Below, piece after piece: positions 18,656 through 26,734 of a stretch of 30,590 nt of DNA. The DNA is from Jaenimonas drosophilae. Lineage: Eukaryota; Euglenozoa; Kinetoplastea; Trypanosomatida; Trypanosomatidae. Position numbers and translations under genes: made by a program. Position 1 is the first letter of the stretch. Each line of letters opens with the position of its first letter. A model generated the notes under the pieces. It was not told the DNA's origin and ran no database searches. It saw only the letters and a program-made list of their open reading frames with translations. The stretch is taken from contig JASAON010001450.1 in NCBI GenBank assembly GCA_030849065.1, forward strand, positions 1-30,590. The letters are read 5' to 3'.

Positions 18656-19603
18656 TCATGAATGCGAGCCAGTGGGCAACTTCGGCGCAGACAACGGGAA
18701 GGAGCTATCAGCACCGTTGTTGGCGGCGAAGCCACGATTGCTATCGCTTGGTGAAAGTACCTTGGCTCCCGATGCATTCGCATTGGCGCCGGTACCACTC
18801 CCCTCCATCGGCTCAATCACAGGTGAAGAAGAAGTCGTTTGAGGATCCAGCCCGCGCGGTGGATCGGCTGATGTTGGTGCGTTCGTCACCGCTGTACCCG
18901 TAGACAAGGAACCAGGGCTAACGACGGATGGCGGACCCCCCTCCAACCCCTTTGACTTCTTCTTTTTGACGCCGCCACCACCAACACCCCCGGGGCTCAC
19001 CTCTGGGGCTAACAAGCTATGGGACAACTGGCGCGTTTCCGCCTCAACCAACTCCTCCTCTGTTCGAACCAACAGCACCCGCTCAGATGAGCACAGCCAC
19101 GGCACTACCAAGCCACGTGGGGGGAGGTGAATAATGGGGTAGTAGAGCTCAATATACTGCTGATCCGCCACTCGAGCTTTATCACCAGCGAAGCGTTTGT
19201 ACTCCTCAAAAATGGAGACCAGTGACCACCCTTGAAGCAGCCGTAGTGCAGCTACAACCGTTCCCGTGCGGTGTTTCCCCTTATTGCAATGAATCAGTAC
19301 TGGGAGGTTTCGTACATCACATAGGGAAGAGAGAATCCGGTGCATGAGGGGTTCTGAAATGTCCAGAAATGGTTCCTTGTTTCCCTCTGTGGGAAAGCAC
19401 ATGACCCGAATACCATTCTCCTCGCAGAACTTTAGATTGCTCTCTGCGTAGGCCTCCGGGCATAGATATAGGATGCTACGGAGACGCAAAGCGCGGAGGA
19501 AGGGGTAGTTCTTCTTGGTTGGGTAGCCACTGCGGTACACATGGGGGCACACCATGGCAAAGTTTATGGAGGGAACGAGCGGCTCATGATGAACGAGCGC
19601 CAT
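18656..19603 (-). CDS. PFA-DSP (SIW14-like) atypical dual-specificity phosphatase with disordered tail
   Basis: The 315-residue protein has the plant-and-fungi atypical phosphatase fold over about residues 8-160. The N-terminal signature NFAMVCPHVYRSGYP is followed by NYPFLRALRLRSILYLCPE. The active site is HCNKGKHRTG, giving CX5R with C106 and R112; the Lys-Gly-Lys-His inside the loop is characteristic of SIW14-type enzymes. Characterised members hydrolyse inositol pyrophosphates, mainly the 5-beta phosphate; that substrate is family knowledge, not shown here. Residues after about 190 are low-complexity, with a Gly/Lys cluster (GGVGGGGVKKKKSKG) and Ser/Thr/Pro-rich sequence. The ATG at 19603 lies only 7 nt after the sole plausible splice acceptor. 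All core catalytic residues are present. Confidence 0.88.
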   Translation of the reverse strand: MALVHHEPLVPSINFAMVCPHVYRSGYPTKKNYPFLRALRLRSILYLCPEAYAESNLKFCEENGIRVMCFPTEGNKEPFLDISEPLMHRILSSLCDVRNLPVLIHCNKGKHRTGTVVAALRLLQGWSLVSIFEEYKRFAGDKARVADQQYIELYYPIIHLPPRGLVVPWLCSSERVLLVRTEEELVEAETRQLSHSLLAPEVSPGGVGGGGVKKKKSKGLEGGPPSVVSPGSLSTGTAVTNAPTSADPPRGLDPQTTSSSPVIEPMEGSGTGANANASGAKVLSPSDSNRGFAANNGADSSFPLSAPKLPTGSHS

Positions 19604-19610
19604 TCGCTAC

Positions 19611-19695
19611 CTGCGTGTGCGGTGGAGAAGTGGGGAAATAGGATGTGCCAATCAACAAAGGAAAGGTGAGCAGAAAACAAGGAAAAGGAGGAGAG
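19611..19695 (-). promoter_or_regulatory. Trans-splice acceptor of the phosphatase gene with long AG-free tract
   Basis: In transcript sense CTCTCCTCCTTTTCCTTG leads into further pyrimidine-rich sequence ending CCGCACACGCAG. There is no AG for 84 nt until the CAG at 19611-19612, followed at once by GTAGCGAATG. The 5' UTR would therefore be 7 nt, or 3 nt if the following TAG is used. Confidence 0.6.
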
Positions 19696-19839
19696 GCTCC
19701 ACCTCCAGGCAGTCTCTTCACACGTAGCAAGAGGAAGTGAATCAACCTCTCCAGCAGCAACACACTCTACCATAGGCAACCAGAAATTTCAGATTGCCTC
19801 CACAAAAGCCTCCAAACGTCATGGCGTTCCACAACGGGT

Positions 19840-22800
19840 TCACTTGGGGTAGTTCTCGGGTACGCCAGTTGAGAAGCCCTTCCACGGATCTGCATGTTGG
19901 TCCGTGGAGCGGTATGGTTCCCTTCGCTGGCTTCCAAAGCTACTCAACGAGGCAGCATTGGATGAAGTTTCTGCATTGCCTCCTCGACGGCTGTCCGCAT
20001 TGGTAGGAGAGGAAGTGGCCTGCGGCGAAAAGTTCTGCGGGCGTCCGCTGCTCCACTGATCAGCCTCCACAACCGGCGCGGATGAGGGAGCTGACCGAGA
20101 GCTATGCGGTGCCATTCTCTCCCATGAGGTCGCCGCACGCTCCGCCCCATTCGAGCCAGTGGACGAGGTGGAAGCGTGTTTGGGCGTCCGTGGAGGGACC
20201 CTCGGGGGAGGGGATTGATGGAAGAGTGAGTCGAGAAGATCCATCTCCCGCGGAGCTGTCCGCGTCGGAATGACTGGGGCGGGCTGGATCTGTATCGTGG
20301 TGCAGTGCTCCTCCGTCAAGTCGGCATAGCGGGGTTGAGTATGCTCCACTTTCGGCATTGCAATGTCCGTGGTAGTATCGTTAATCAGCATGCTACTCTG
20401 TCTCTCCTCTGCTTCCATCCAGAGTTTGTACAGGGTCGGGAAGTTCATGGCCAGTCGGATAAAGTGCCATGTGAGTGCCGCTCGGATCTCTTGCTTGGCT
20501 CGGCGCTGAACGGCAGTGGCTTTTGCCTTCACCGCAATGGGTGCAAGACGGCGATGATACGTTTCAAAGCTGTGCACTGCATCCATCGTCAGACGGATCG
20601 TTGCGCCAACCGATGAAGGCGGAATGGCCTTGCCATCTGACCCCACGGCAAGCGCATCTCGATGGGAGTCGGGGAGGGAGTAGGTGCTCTGGAGAAGCAG
20701 AAGCTGGCGCCGGCGTCGATCCTCCACCCGTGATAGAGCGGCTTGTGGGTCATCTGCCTCACCCTCAAGATCCATGCTGCTCGAGACCGCAGCAGCTGAA
20801 ACGGTGCCCCCCATTGCACAAGCACATCGGATAAAGGGTTCCGCCGCGATCGTCTGCGAGCTTCCACCAGTAGCAAAGCTTTGCTTAACCTTGGTGAAGA
20901 AGCGCTTCATTCCACCACCGCCTCCCCCGCCGCCGCCGCCCCCGTTTCCCCTCGACGAGGCTGCAGATCCGTCCCACCCACCCACACGCTGTAGAGCCAG
21001 TGGGCAGTACGACAGTCCGGCAGGCATCAACACGTTCCGAGCGTAGAGCTGACGGCACAGGCTGGGGTCAATCTCGGGGAAGAGTTCAGGAAAGCGGCAT
21101 ATTGCTCGGTTGAAGAAGACGTGCATCACCGAGAGCCATTGAGGACCCATGACAAAGGCGACAGAAGGACCATTGGATGGGGAGAGTGGCTGCGACGAGT
21201 TTGCTTTCACCGCCTCCCCACTAAGTGCGGAAAGAAGTCCTAACGCTTCCATCTTGCACACAGACCGCTCAAACCGTCGGAAGAGACGTGTGTGATAAAC
21301 CTCCTCAGCAAGTGTCGCCCCCACTGTGCCAACCAGAAAGTCCTGCGGAGAGAGCTTCAGAAGCTTCCTCCGCGATGTAGCCGCCATGAGCTCGTTTGGC
21401 GGAATGCACTTTCGGTAGCTTCCGACAATTCGTTGAACGTTGTACTCCAGAAAAGCTCCGTGAACGATACTCACCGTTTCTTCGGTGACATCTCGCAGAA
21501 AGGGAGGCGCGACACAAGAACCAGAGTTCACCGCAGCACCTGTTGATGCCAACGAAGAGGCATCTGAGAGCTTCATTGTCTCCAACAGCAGCTGTAGGCT
21601 ACCGGACTGTTGCGCCTGCACCCAGTCGTTCACTTCAGCCTTCAGCCGGCTCTCACGAGAGGCAACTGCGTTCATGTGCGCACGAAACTGAGTGCGCTGA
21701 GTGTCCGAGGTGAGACCAATGATTGCCTTCTTAACCTTCTCACTCGCCGGTAGGAGCTCCACCTGCTGGCGCTGTTGCAGCTTGACCTTCTCAGCTGAGC
21801 CATGGTGACGATACTCACGAGGAGGAGAGGTTCCCAGGTACCCTGTACGGGCATCCGCAAACCAAATGCGTGCCGTGTAGCGGTTGCAGGTTCGGAGAAT
21901 GACAGGCGCGATGATGTCGGAGGTGGAGCCCACCAGAAACATATCCGTGTCCACTTCCGACAAGAGATGGTCCAGCAGGCCACACCCTTCCGCTTGCGGA
22001 GGAGAGAGGTACGGCACTAGCGGGCCACACCACGATAGTGGCACAATCATACTTAATGCACTCACAACGCACGCCGATACATGCTGTGCAGATGATCCAA
22101 TAATGATGACGCGTTCCTCTGTCAGTAACAGTGTCTGAAGGAGTCGAAGGGCATCCACAGAGAAACTGGCGAGCAGCAATGAGAGCGGAGAATTAAGGAA
22201 AGGGTAAAACTGCACATGCGGTCGAAGAAATGAAAATTCCCATTTCCCTGATGATATCTTGAAGAGATCTCCCGGCTTCGGTGAGCACGCACCATGTGAG
22301 TTGGGGGGTCGCAGGAGAGGGATGAGGTTCCGTAGCTGGTAACCCAGCAGAGCATCTCCACCTTCCTCTGCTGCCACAGATAGTGAGGGGATGATGCCCA
22401 ACGCAATGGAGCGAAGTAGGTTGAATTCAGGAGATGACGAAAGCAAGCAGAGGACGACACCAGTTTCCAAGGCACTGTCATCACTCGACTTTGCTGGCAG
22501 TCCGAGGAGCACATGCCCGTAGCCGTAGAGGTACCCATCATCCCGCTTGGGGCGTCCACTGGATACATCCAGTGTCGTCTTGTTTCTTGCATTGTACTGC
22601 ACTACATCCATCGAGGGTTGCCGCGTGGAGCTCGCCTTCTCTGACGAATACGACCCATCGGGCCCATTAGACTGGCAATCGCTGTAGGTCGTGCCATCTG
22701 GGAAGGTAAAGTCCCCCGCCAGTGGTGAGTCCACCAGCGACTTGCGGCACTCCTGGATGAACCCGACGCTGGGAACCTGGATAAAGAGCCCTTCGTCACA

Positions 22801-23334
22801 GGTCGGTTGCACCCACGACTGGTTAGAAAACACATCCTCCACCGTGGCTCTACTGCCTGAGGTTGTGTCCTGCGGGATGCGCACATTGGCCGCGCTCAGC
22901 TCCACATAGCTTCGGCACAGCGATGACAGACGAGAAGGAAGGCTCGCAAGCCCCTCGGGTGGTGAACGAGCAAGGCTCCTAAGCCGCTCAACGGAGCGGC
23001 GGCGTTGATGCTGTTTCAAAAGACGTTCTGCAACAAAGCTATCAATCAGCGCTCCGTGTAGTGCACCGTTGACGCCCAATACGGTGTCCTCCACACTGAG
23101 ATCAACACCGCTGTCGCTCCTTCCACCCTTCTCGAACACGGTGTGTTCCACGGACTTGTTGCAGGATGAAGAGCCCGCCGACATCGATGTAAGAACTGTG
23201 GTGGAGACTACCGCGGAGCTCAATGGTCCCGTCTGCGAATCTCCTGCCCCAGCAATAGCCATTGAATCTGTCAAGTGGCAGCGCAACAGCAGCGCATACT
23301 CCAGAAGCGGCTCCTGGGACGAAGAGGCCTGCAT
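19840..23334 (-). CDS. DENN-domain protein (putative Rab guanine-nucleotide exchange factor)
   Basis: The 1164-residue protein shows a tripartite DENN layout. A short uDENN-like start is visible (LLEYALLLRCHL, about 10-21). The central region includes GVVLCLLSSSPEFNLLRSIA (about 290-310). The cDENN core follows at about 376-470: NSPLSLLLASFSVDALRLLQ, then TLLLTEERVIIIGSS, IVPLSWCGPLVPYL and FLVGSTSDIIAPVI. A dDENN-like block near 627-695 contains FLEYNVQRIVGSYRKCIPPN and VYHTRLFRRFE. DENN proteins activate Rab GTPases in membrane traffic; no specific Rab can be named. Insertions of Ser-rich sequence (about 60-230), a run of eleven glycines near 797-808, and a Pro/Ser-rich tail after about 1010 are disordered. 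A charged helical block (about 930-985) precedes the tail. The final PENYPK stop is clean. Domain call is good; function is by family. Confidence 0.8.
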   Translation of the reverse strand: MQASSSQEPLLEYALLLRCHLTDSMAIAGAGDSQTGPLSSAVVSTTVLTSMSAGSSSCNKSVEHTVFEKGGRSDSGVDLSVEDTVLGVNGALHGALIDSFVAERLLKQHQRRRSVERLRSLARSPPEGLASLPSRLSSLCRSYVELSAANVRIPQDTTSGSRATVEDVFSNQSWVQPTCDEGLFIQVPSVGFIQECRKSLVDSPLAGDFTFPDGTTYSDCQSNGPDGSYSSEKASSTRQPSMDVVQYNARNKTTLDVSSGRPKRDDGYLYGYGHVLLGLPAKSSDDSALETGVVLCLLSSSPEFNLLRSIALGIIPSLSVAAEEGGDALLGYQLRNLIPLLRPPNSHGACSPKPGDLFKISSGKWEFSFLRPHVQFYPFLNSPLSLLLASFSVDALRLLQTLLLTEERVIIIGSSAQHVSACVVSALSMIVPLSWCGPLVPYLSPPQAEGCGLLDHLLSEVDTDMFLVGSTSDIIAPVILRTCNRYTARIWFADARTGYLGTSPPREYRHHGSAEKVKLQQRQQVELLPASEKVKKAIIGLTSDTQRTQFRAHMNAVASRESRLKAEVNDWVQAQQSGSLQLLLETMKLSDASSLASTGAAVNSGSCVAPPFLRDVTEETVSIVHGAFLEYNVQRIVGSYRKCIPPNELMAATSRRKLLKLSPQDFLVGTVGATLAEEVYHTRLFRRFERSVCKMEALGLLSALSGEAVKANSSQPLSPSNGPSVAFVMGPQWLSVMHVFFNRAICRFPELFPEIDPSLCRQLYARNVLMPAGLSYCPLALQRVGGWDGSAASSRGNGGGGGGGGGGGMKRFFTKVKQSFATGGSSQTIAAEPFIRCACAMGGTVSAAAVSSSMDLEGEADDPQAALSRVEDRRRRQLLLLQSTYSLPDSHRDALAVGSDGKAIPPSSVGATIRLTMDAVHSFETYHRRLAPIAVKAKATAVQRRAKQEIRAALTWHFIRLAMNFPTLYKLWMEAEERQSSMLINDTTTDIAMPKVEHTQPRYADLTEEHCTTIQIQPAPVIPTRTAPREMDLLDSLFHQSPPPRVPPRTPKHASTSSTGSNGAERAATSWERMAPHSSRSAPSSAPVVEADQWSSGRPQNFSPQATSSPTNADSRRGGNAETSSNAASLSSFGSQRREPYRSTDQHADPWKGFSTGVPENYPK
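20911..20945. repeat. Glycine-codon repeat (GGC/GGA/GGG tract) in the DENN gene
   Basis: A run of CCGCC/CCACC triplets on the plus strand encodes about eleven consecutive glycines between RGN and MKRFF. It is in frame and is likely a slippage-prone polymorphic tract. Confidence 0.75.
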
Positions 23335-23719
23335 CGCCTAGTATTGACTTCTTATTTGCAATAAGGTGAAGTGCGTGGTGCCTGGAGCAAAATGCAAGTC
23401 GGAAATTATCGACTGAAACTAGAGACGATGATGGGCTAACCTTATTGGTGGGCGTGCGTCAATCCTTCGCACCCACCATCTTCAATACATGAATGAAAAT
23501 GAGAAGCCGAATAGAGATTCGTCACGAAGTCTTCCAACTCATCAACCCCCCCCCTTCTCGAGGAAGTTCGCAACCACAACGAAGAAGCACACAGGCATTG
23601 CCAATCACTTTGGCAGAGTTACGGTGATGTAGTGTTATGACGATCGTTCAACTCCAAGTAGTGGTGAATGATGAGATTGTATTCATAGAGCCCAACACCA
23701 CGGCGGGTGCGATTGGGTG
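23335..23719. other. Intergenic region (385 bp)
   Basis: This spacer lies between the spermidine synthase stop and the DENN-protein ATG. It holds a run of nine C at 23546-23554 (G-run in transcript sense). No strong pyrimidine tract is seen near the DENN ATG; a short CTTCTCATTTTCATTC at about 23490-23505 is the best acceptor-associated candidate. Confidence 0.45.
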
Positions 23720-24634
23720 TTACTCGTTCAGGTACGCGGCAAAGCGAGGCAGCGTGAAGGCTGCCTTGTGCATAGAAGTGCTGTAGTACTTCAGCTCCTT
23801 GGCAAAGCCAAGCGTTTCCACGGGGCGCGCGGGCTCCTCAACGTTTGTCGATGCTGCCTTGGCACAAACAAGCGTCCCAATGCTGCCGCATGGGTACGTG
23901 GGGATGTACATCAATGCATACTTCACAGAGGCGAAGCCAATATCGCCCTTAAGGAAGGACATCATCTTCTCAATCAGAGGTCGGTGGAGCCACACGGACT
24001 CACCCTGGTTGCAGACAATACCACCAGGCGTCAAGATACGCATAATGTTTCGGTAGAACTCTGCCCCAAACAGCTCTGAGGCGGGTCCTTCCGGATCGGT
24101 GGTGTCGATGATGATCACGTCGTAAGTATTGTCCTTCGCCTCCTTGACAAACGCCACTCCATCACCCACCTTGGCATCCACACATGGATCTGCGTAGCCC
24201 TCGGCAATCTGTGGGAAGAAGACCTTGCTCTGCTCAATCACTGCGCCATCGATATCGACCAACTCAACCTGCTCCACTGTGCCCTTGGAGTTCTTGTCGG
24301 TCTTCTTGTGGCGAAGAACCTCGCGGACCACGCCGCCATCACCACCGCCAATGATCAGCACGCGCTTCGGATTGGCATGGGTGCAGAGAGAGAGGTTAGC
24401 CAGCATTTCATGGTAGACAAACTCATCATAGTCAGTGAGCTGGATGACACCGTCGAGCGTCATCACAGTTCCCCACGGACCCTTGGGGTCAGATTCGAAG
24501 ATGGTGAGATGCTGAAACTCAGTGGGAGCGTCGTACAGCACCTTCTCGACCTTGATGCCCTGTCCCTGGCCAGGCCACATGGAGTTGCTCTCACGAAACC
24601 AGCCGTCGGCCAACAGACCAGGTCCTGGAGCCAT
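23720..24634 (-). CDS. SpdS: Spermidine synthase
   Basis: The 304-residue protein matches full-length spermidine synthase (putrescine aminopropyltransferase, decarboxylated-AdoMet dependent, EC 2.5.1.16). The N-terminal beta domain has WFRESNSMWPGQGQGIKVEK and LDGVIQLTDYDEFVYHEMLA. The Rossmann-like nucleotide loop is LIIGGGDGG (96-101), with ELVDID at 124-129 and GDG at 158-160. The catalytic region IIIDTTDPEGPA holds the acidic residues near D177/D180, and the C-terminal YPCGSIGTLVCAK is conserved. Length is normal. In kinetoplastids the product spermidine is joined to glutathione to make trypanothione, so the gene is central to redox metabolism; that is group knowledge. The ATG at 24634 is 37 nt after a clear splice acceptor. 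The protein appears cytosolic with no leader. No missing key residue was noticed. Confidence 0.97.
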   Translation of the reverse strand: MAPGPGLLADGWFRESNSMWPGQGQGIKVEKVLYDAPTEFQHLTIFESDPKGPWGTVMTLDGVIQLTDYDEFVYHEMLANLSLCTHANPKRVLIIGGGDGGVVREVLRHKKTDKNSKGTVEQVELVDIDGAVIEQSKVFFPQIAEGYADPCVDAKVGDGVAFVKEAKDNTYDVIIIDTTDPEGPASELFGAEFYRNIMRILTPGGIVCNQGESVWLHRPLIEKMMSFLKGDIGFASVKYALMYIPTYPCGSIGTLVCAKAASTNVEEPARPVETLGFAKELKYYSTSMHKAAFTLPRFAAYLNE

Positions 24635-24939
24635 CTCAGAGCAATATCTTGTAGGGATGTATTGAGGAGTGCTTCAATAGTACACCAGCAGAATAAAAAG
24701 GGAAGAAAATGAAGGCAGCACGTGACATGATCATACGTGGCAGCAGAGTCCTTCCTCGTATTGAGCATAAATGTAGGTTGTTGTGCGCGTGGCGCTGACG
24801 GCGTGGAAAAACAGATTATGGGTGAACGATATATGTGTATTCGTTTTCAAAGCTGAATTGTTGTTCGGGTTGCATCCTCATTTAGAGCAGCGTATTCTTT
24901 TGATGGAGAGGGTCATCAGCCATAGAAGACAACCCTCAG
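24635..24939. other. Intergenic region (305 bp)
   Basis: It contains the spermidine synthase acceptor at its left side and otherwise mixed sequence belonging to the 3' UTR of the membrane-protein gene. No gene is seen. Confidence 0.5.
24672..24718 (-). promoter_or_regulatory. Trans-splice acceptor of spermidine synthase
   Basis: In transcript sense CTTCATTTTCTTCCCTTTTT is followed by ATTCTGCTGGTGTACTATTGAAG; the first AG is at 24672-24673 with none between. The implied 5' UTR is 37 nt. Confidence 0.65.
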
Positions 24940-25767
24940 TTACCCTCGCTGCGTAGATACCGACTGGTACACCAAATAAAGAATGCTGAGAACACAGCAG
25001 ACATCAGACAGTCCACACACGTGCTGCATCGAGAGCAGCCCATGACACGCTGTTGGGATAACGATACCAGCGCACAGCAACGCTAGAATAAGTACCGCGC
25101 CGAAGCCTCGCATTTGATTGCCTCGTTGAGTTTGAATGAGCGCCACCACTGCGATGCAGACGGAGACTGACATTGCCACAACCACATTGGTGAATAGCTC
25201 CACGCCATGAATCTTCGGCACTTTGACGATCTGACGCTTAGGCGGTAAATCTTTGGCGAGTCGCTCTTTGTTCTCCGCCTCAAGATTCTTCAGCTTGACC
25301 TCTTTCTCCGCCTCCTCTGCAAGTTGGGCAGCTCGTTTGGCAGGGTCTCGTCGGATAGCCAGCTTCTCCTCCAGTTGCTTTTCCTCCAACTGCCGCTGTG
25401 CTTTGAGGAATACTCGGCAGCATGCTTTCAAGAAGCAGCTGGTTGACATCAGGGTGACAATGAGCAGTAGTAAGTCAGCACTGACAGTAGGTGCTGCGGT
25501 TGGGGCAGCCTCTGCCTCTCGGCCCTGGAGAAATTCCAAGTCTTCGAGACTGCCCATTGCCAGCAACCCATTCCTACCCAAGACGGGTGTATCGCTGGAG
25601 TACATGACAAGTAGGAGGAAACTCGAGATAACGCTCACCAGGCTGAACACGACCTCTGGTGACGTCCACAGGAGGGTCCACGGCACTGGAAGTGAAACAT
25701 CCACAAAGATGGGATCAATGTTGAGCGGGGGTTTGATTGGAACAGGTCGTTGTTGTCCTTGGCCCAT
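24940..25767 (-). CDS. Five-helix membrane protein with charged coiled coil, function unknown
   Basis: The first in-frame ATG after the splice acceptor is at 25767, giving 275 residues. The frame continues upstream but only with GTG and no ATG before the TAA at 25875. The protein starts MGQGQQRPVPIKPPLNIDPI. Hydrophobic segments lie near 32-58, 90-115, 196-217, 223-245 and 252-270. Between the second and third is a strongly charged helix (about 118-180: LEEKQLEEKLAIRRDPAKRA and following Lys/Glu-rich sequence) likely exposed to cytosol as a coiled coil. Several cysteines cluster at the ends of helices (CCRVF; CGLSDVCCVL). I do not recognise the family. The helix-coiled coil-helix order loosely recalls Oxa1-superfamily insertases (EMC3/TMCO1/GET1), but no diagnostic motif is seen and there are more helices. 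Confidence 0.72.
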   Translation of the reverse strand: MGQGQQRPVPIKPPLNIDPIFVDVSLPVPWTLLWTSPEVVFSLVSVISSFLLLVMYSSDTPVLGRNGLLAMGSLEDLEFLQGREAEAAPTAAPTVSADLLLLIVTLMSTSCFLKACCRVFLKAQRQLEEKQLEEKLAIRRDPAKRAAQLAEEAEKEVKLKNLEAENKERLAKDLPPKRQIVKVPKIHGVELFTNVVVAMSVSVCIAVVALIQTQRGNQMRGFGAVLILALLCAGIVIPTACHGLLSMQHVCGLSDVCCVLSILYLVYQSVSTQRG

Positions 25768-25831
25768 GTTGATGATCTGGAAAACTGAAAACTGTTGTTG
25801 GGAATCAAACGTCACCCACACTTCAGGACTG

Positions 25832-25865
25832 CTGGAGATAGAGGGAAAGGCAGATGAAGGAGGCC
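25832..25865 (-). promoter_or_regulatory. Trans-splice acceptor that fixes the start of the five-helix membrane protein
   Basis: In transcript sense CCTCCTTCATCTGCCTTTCC followed by CTCTATCTCCAG is an excellent acceptor; the first AG is at 25832-25833. Everything upstream of it is excluded from the mature mRNA, so translation most likely starts at the ATG at 25767 after a 64-nt 5' UTR. Confidence 0.65.
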
Positions 25866-25890
25866 ATTGTCGTTAACTAGGGCATGTCAT

Positions 25891-25891
25891 N
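25891..25891. other. Ambiguous base (n) in intergenic DNA
   Basis: The single n lies between the small basic protein stop at 25930 and the membrane-protein ATG at 25767. It affects no coding frame called here. Confidence 0.95.
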
Positions 25892-25929
25892 TATGCAGCC
25901 GCGTCTCGCCACCGTCGAAACGAGCCCAC

Positions 25930-26358
25930 TCATCCCTTGTCGTCCTCAGACTCAGATGAGGATTCATGGCTTTGACTCGACTCCGCCTCTCCCAACTCCT
26001 TCCTCATCCGTTTGTTCTTCTTCTTCGCCTGGCGGCGCTGTCGCTTCTTGTCCTGTACAGCACGAAGCGCATCTTCCTTCTTCTTCCGCTCCTCCTCGAA
26101 GGCCTGGTTAGCAGCTTCTTTTGCCACCTGGTTGGTAAGACGTTGCTGGCGCTCAGCTTCCTTTTCCTCAGCAATACGAGCCATGGCATTGGTCTTTCCA
26201 CCGGCCCCCGCAATCGTGGATTGAAGGCGAGGAAGGGACCTCATAGTGGCAATATTCTTAATGTATCGCTCATGATCTGCTTGAAGGCGCTCCTGTCGTT
26301 CTCGTTTTTGCTCCTCCGTTAACGGTGGTGTACTAGTAGGTCCGCGGTGTGGGTTCAT
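25930..26358 (-). CDS. Small basic coiled-coil protein, PRKRIP1/DUF1168-like
   Basis: The first ATG in the frame is at 26358, giving 142 residues (a TTG four codons further upstream is not a likely start). The sequence is almost all charged helix. Around residues 45-60 it has LPRLQSTIAGAGGKTNAM, followed by ARIAEEKEAERQQRL. The second half has AFEEERKKKEDALRAVQDKK and then RQRRQAKKKNKRMRKEL, ending in an acidic Ser/Glu/Asp tail. The GAG-centred motif followed by a charged helix and a Lys/Arg-rich block is the layout of PRKRIP1 (DUF1168), a nuclear spliceosome-associated protein of metazoa, yeast and plants. Conservation in the central motif is partial, so the assignment is tentative. A nuclear or nucleolar role is suggested by the basic block. 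A CAG lies directly before the ATG; a better splice acceptor is at 26438-26439. Confidence 0.7.
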   Translation of the reverse strand: MNPHRGPTSTPPLTEEQKRERQERLQADHERYIKNIATMRSLPRLQSTIAGAGGKTNAMARIAEEKEAERQQRLTNQVAKEAANQAFEEERKKKEDALRAVQDKKRQRRQAKKKNKRMRKELGEAESSQSHESSSESEDDKG

Positions 26359-26734
26359 CTGCCTCGCCAAAAAGAAGTACTATATTACACGGGTTGACAG
26401 GATAGCTGTAAGGATGCCAGTGTCCAGTGTCCCCCGGCTGAGAGAGAAGACAATGAAGGAAACAGATCCAAGTAATCACAACAAGCAACAATAGTAGTGC
26501 ATCCCTGTAGAGGATGATGGGTTACAAGCAAAGTGACTGAAGTATCTAGAGTACAGTGTGAGCAGTAATGGGCACGTAGCCACATTGAGTTTTGCGGCGT
26601 GAACACCGGCTTCAGAGCCGGGTGACAAGGTACCAATAAGAGAATACAAGTGTACAAGAACCATCTTCAGCTACGCAGTTGTCTGTCTGGAACCGACTCG
26701 GAAACGCTTCAAGTGACATAGAGAAGAAGTGGTG
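26359..26734. other. Intergenic region (376 bp)
   Basis: This spacer lies between the repeat-containing protein stop and the PRKRIP1-like ATG. Apart from the splice acceptor noted above it holds mixed sequence without a convincing gene or RNA. Confidence 0.5.
26438..26461 (-). promoter_or_regulatory. Candidate trans-splice acceptor of the PRKRIP1-like gene
   Basis: In transcript sense TTCCTTCATTGTCTTCTCTC followed by TCAG places the first AG at 26438-26439, giving a 79-nt 5' UTR. Confidence 0.5.

Noticed and set aside
25768..25821. Extension of the five-helix membrane protein to a GTG at 25821
   Set aside because: There is no ATG upstream in frame, and the splice acceptor at 25832 is followed by the ATG at 25767.
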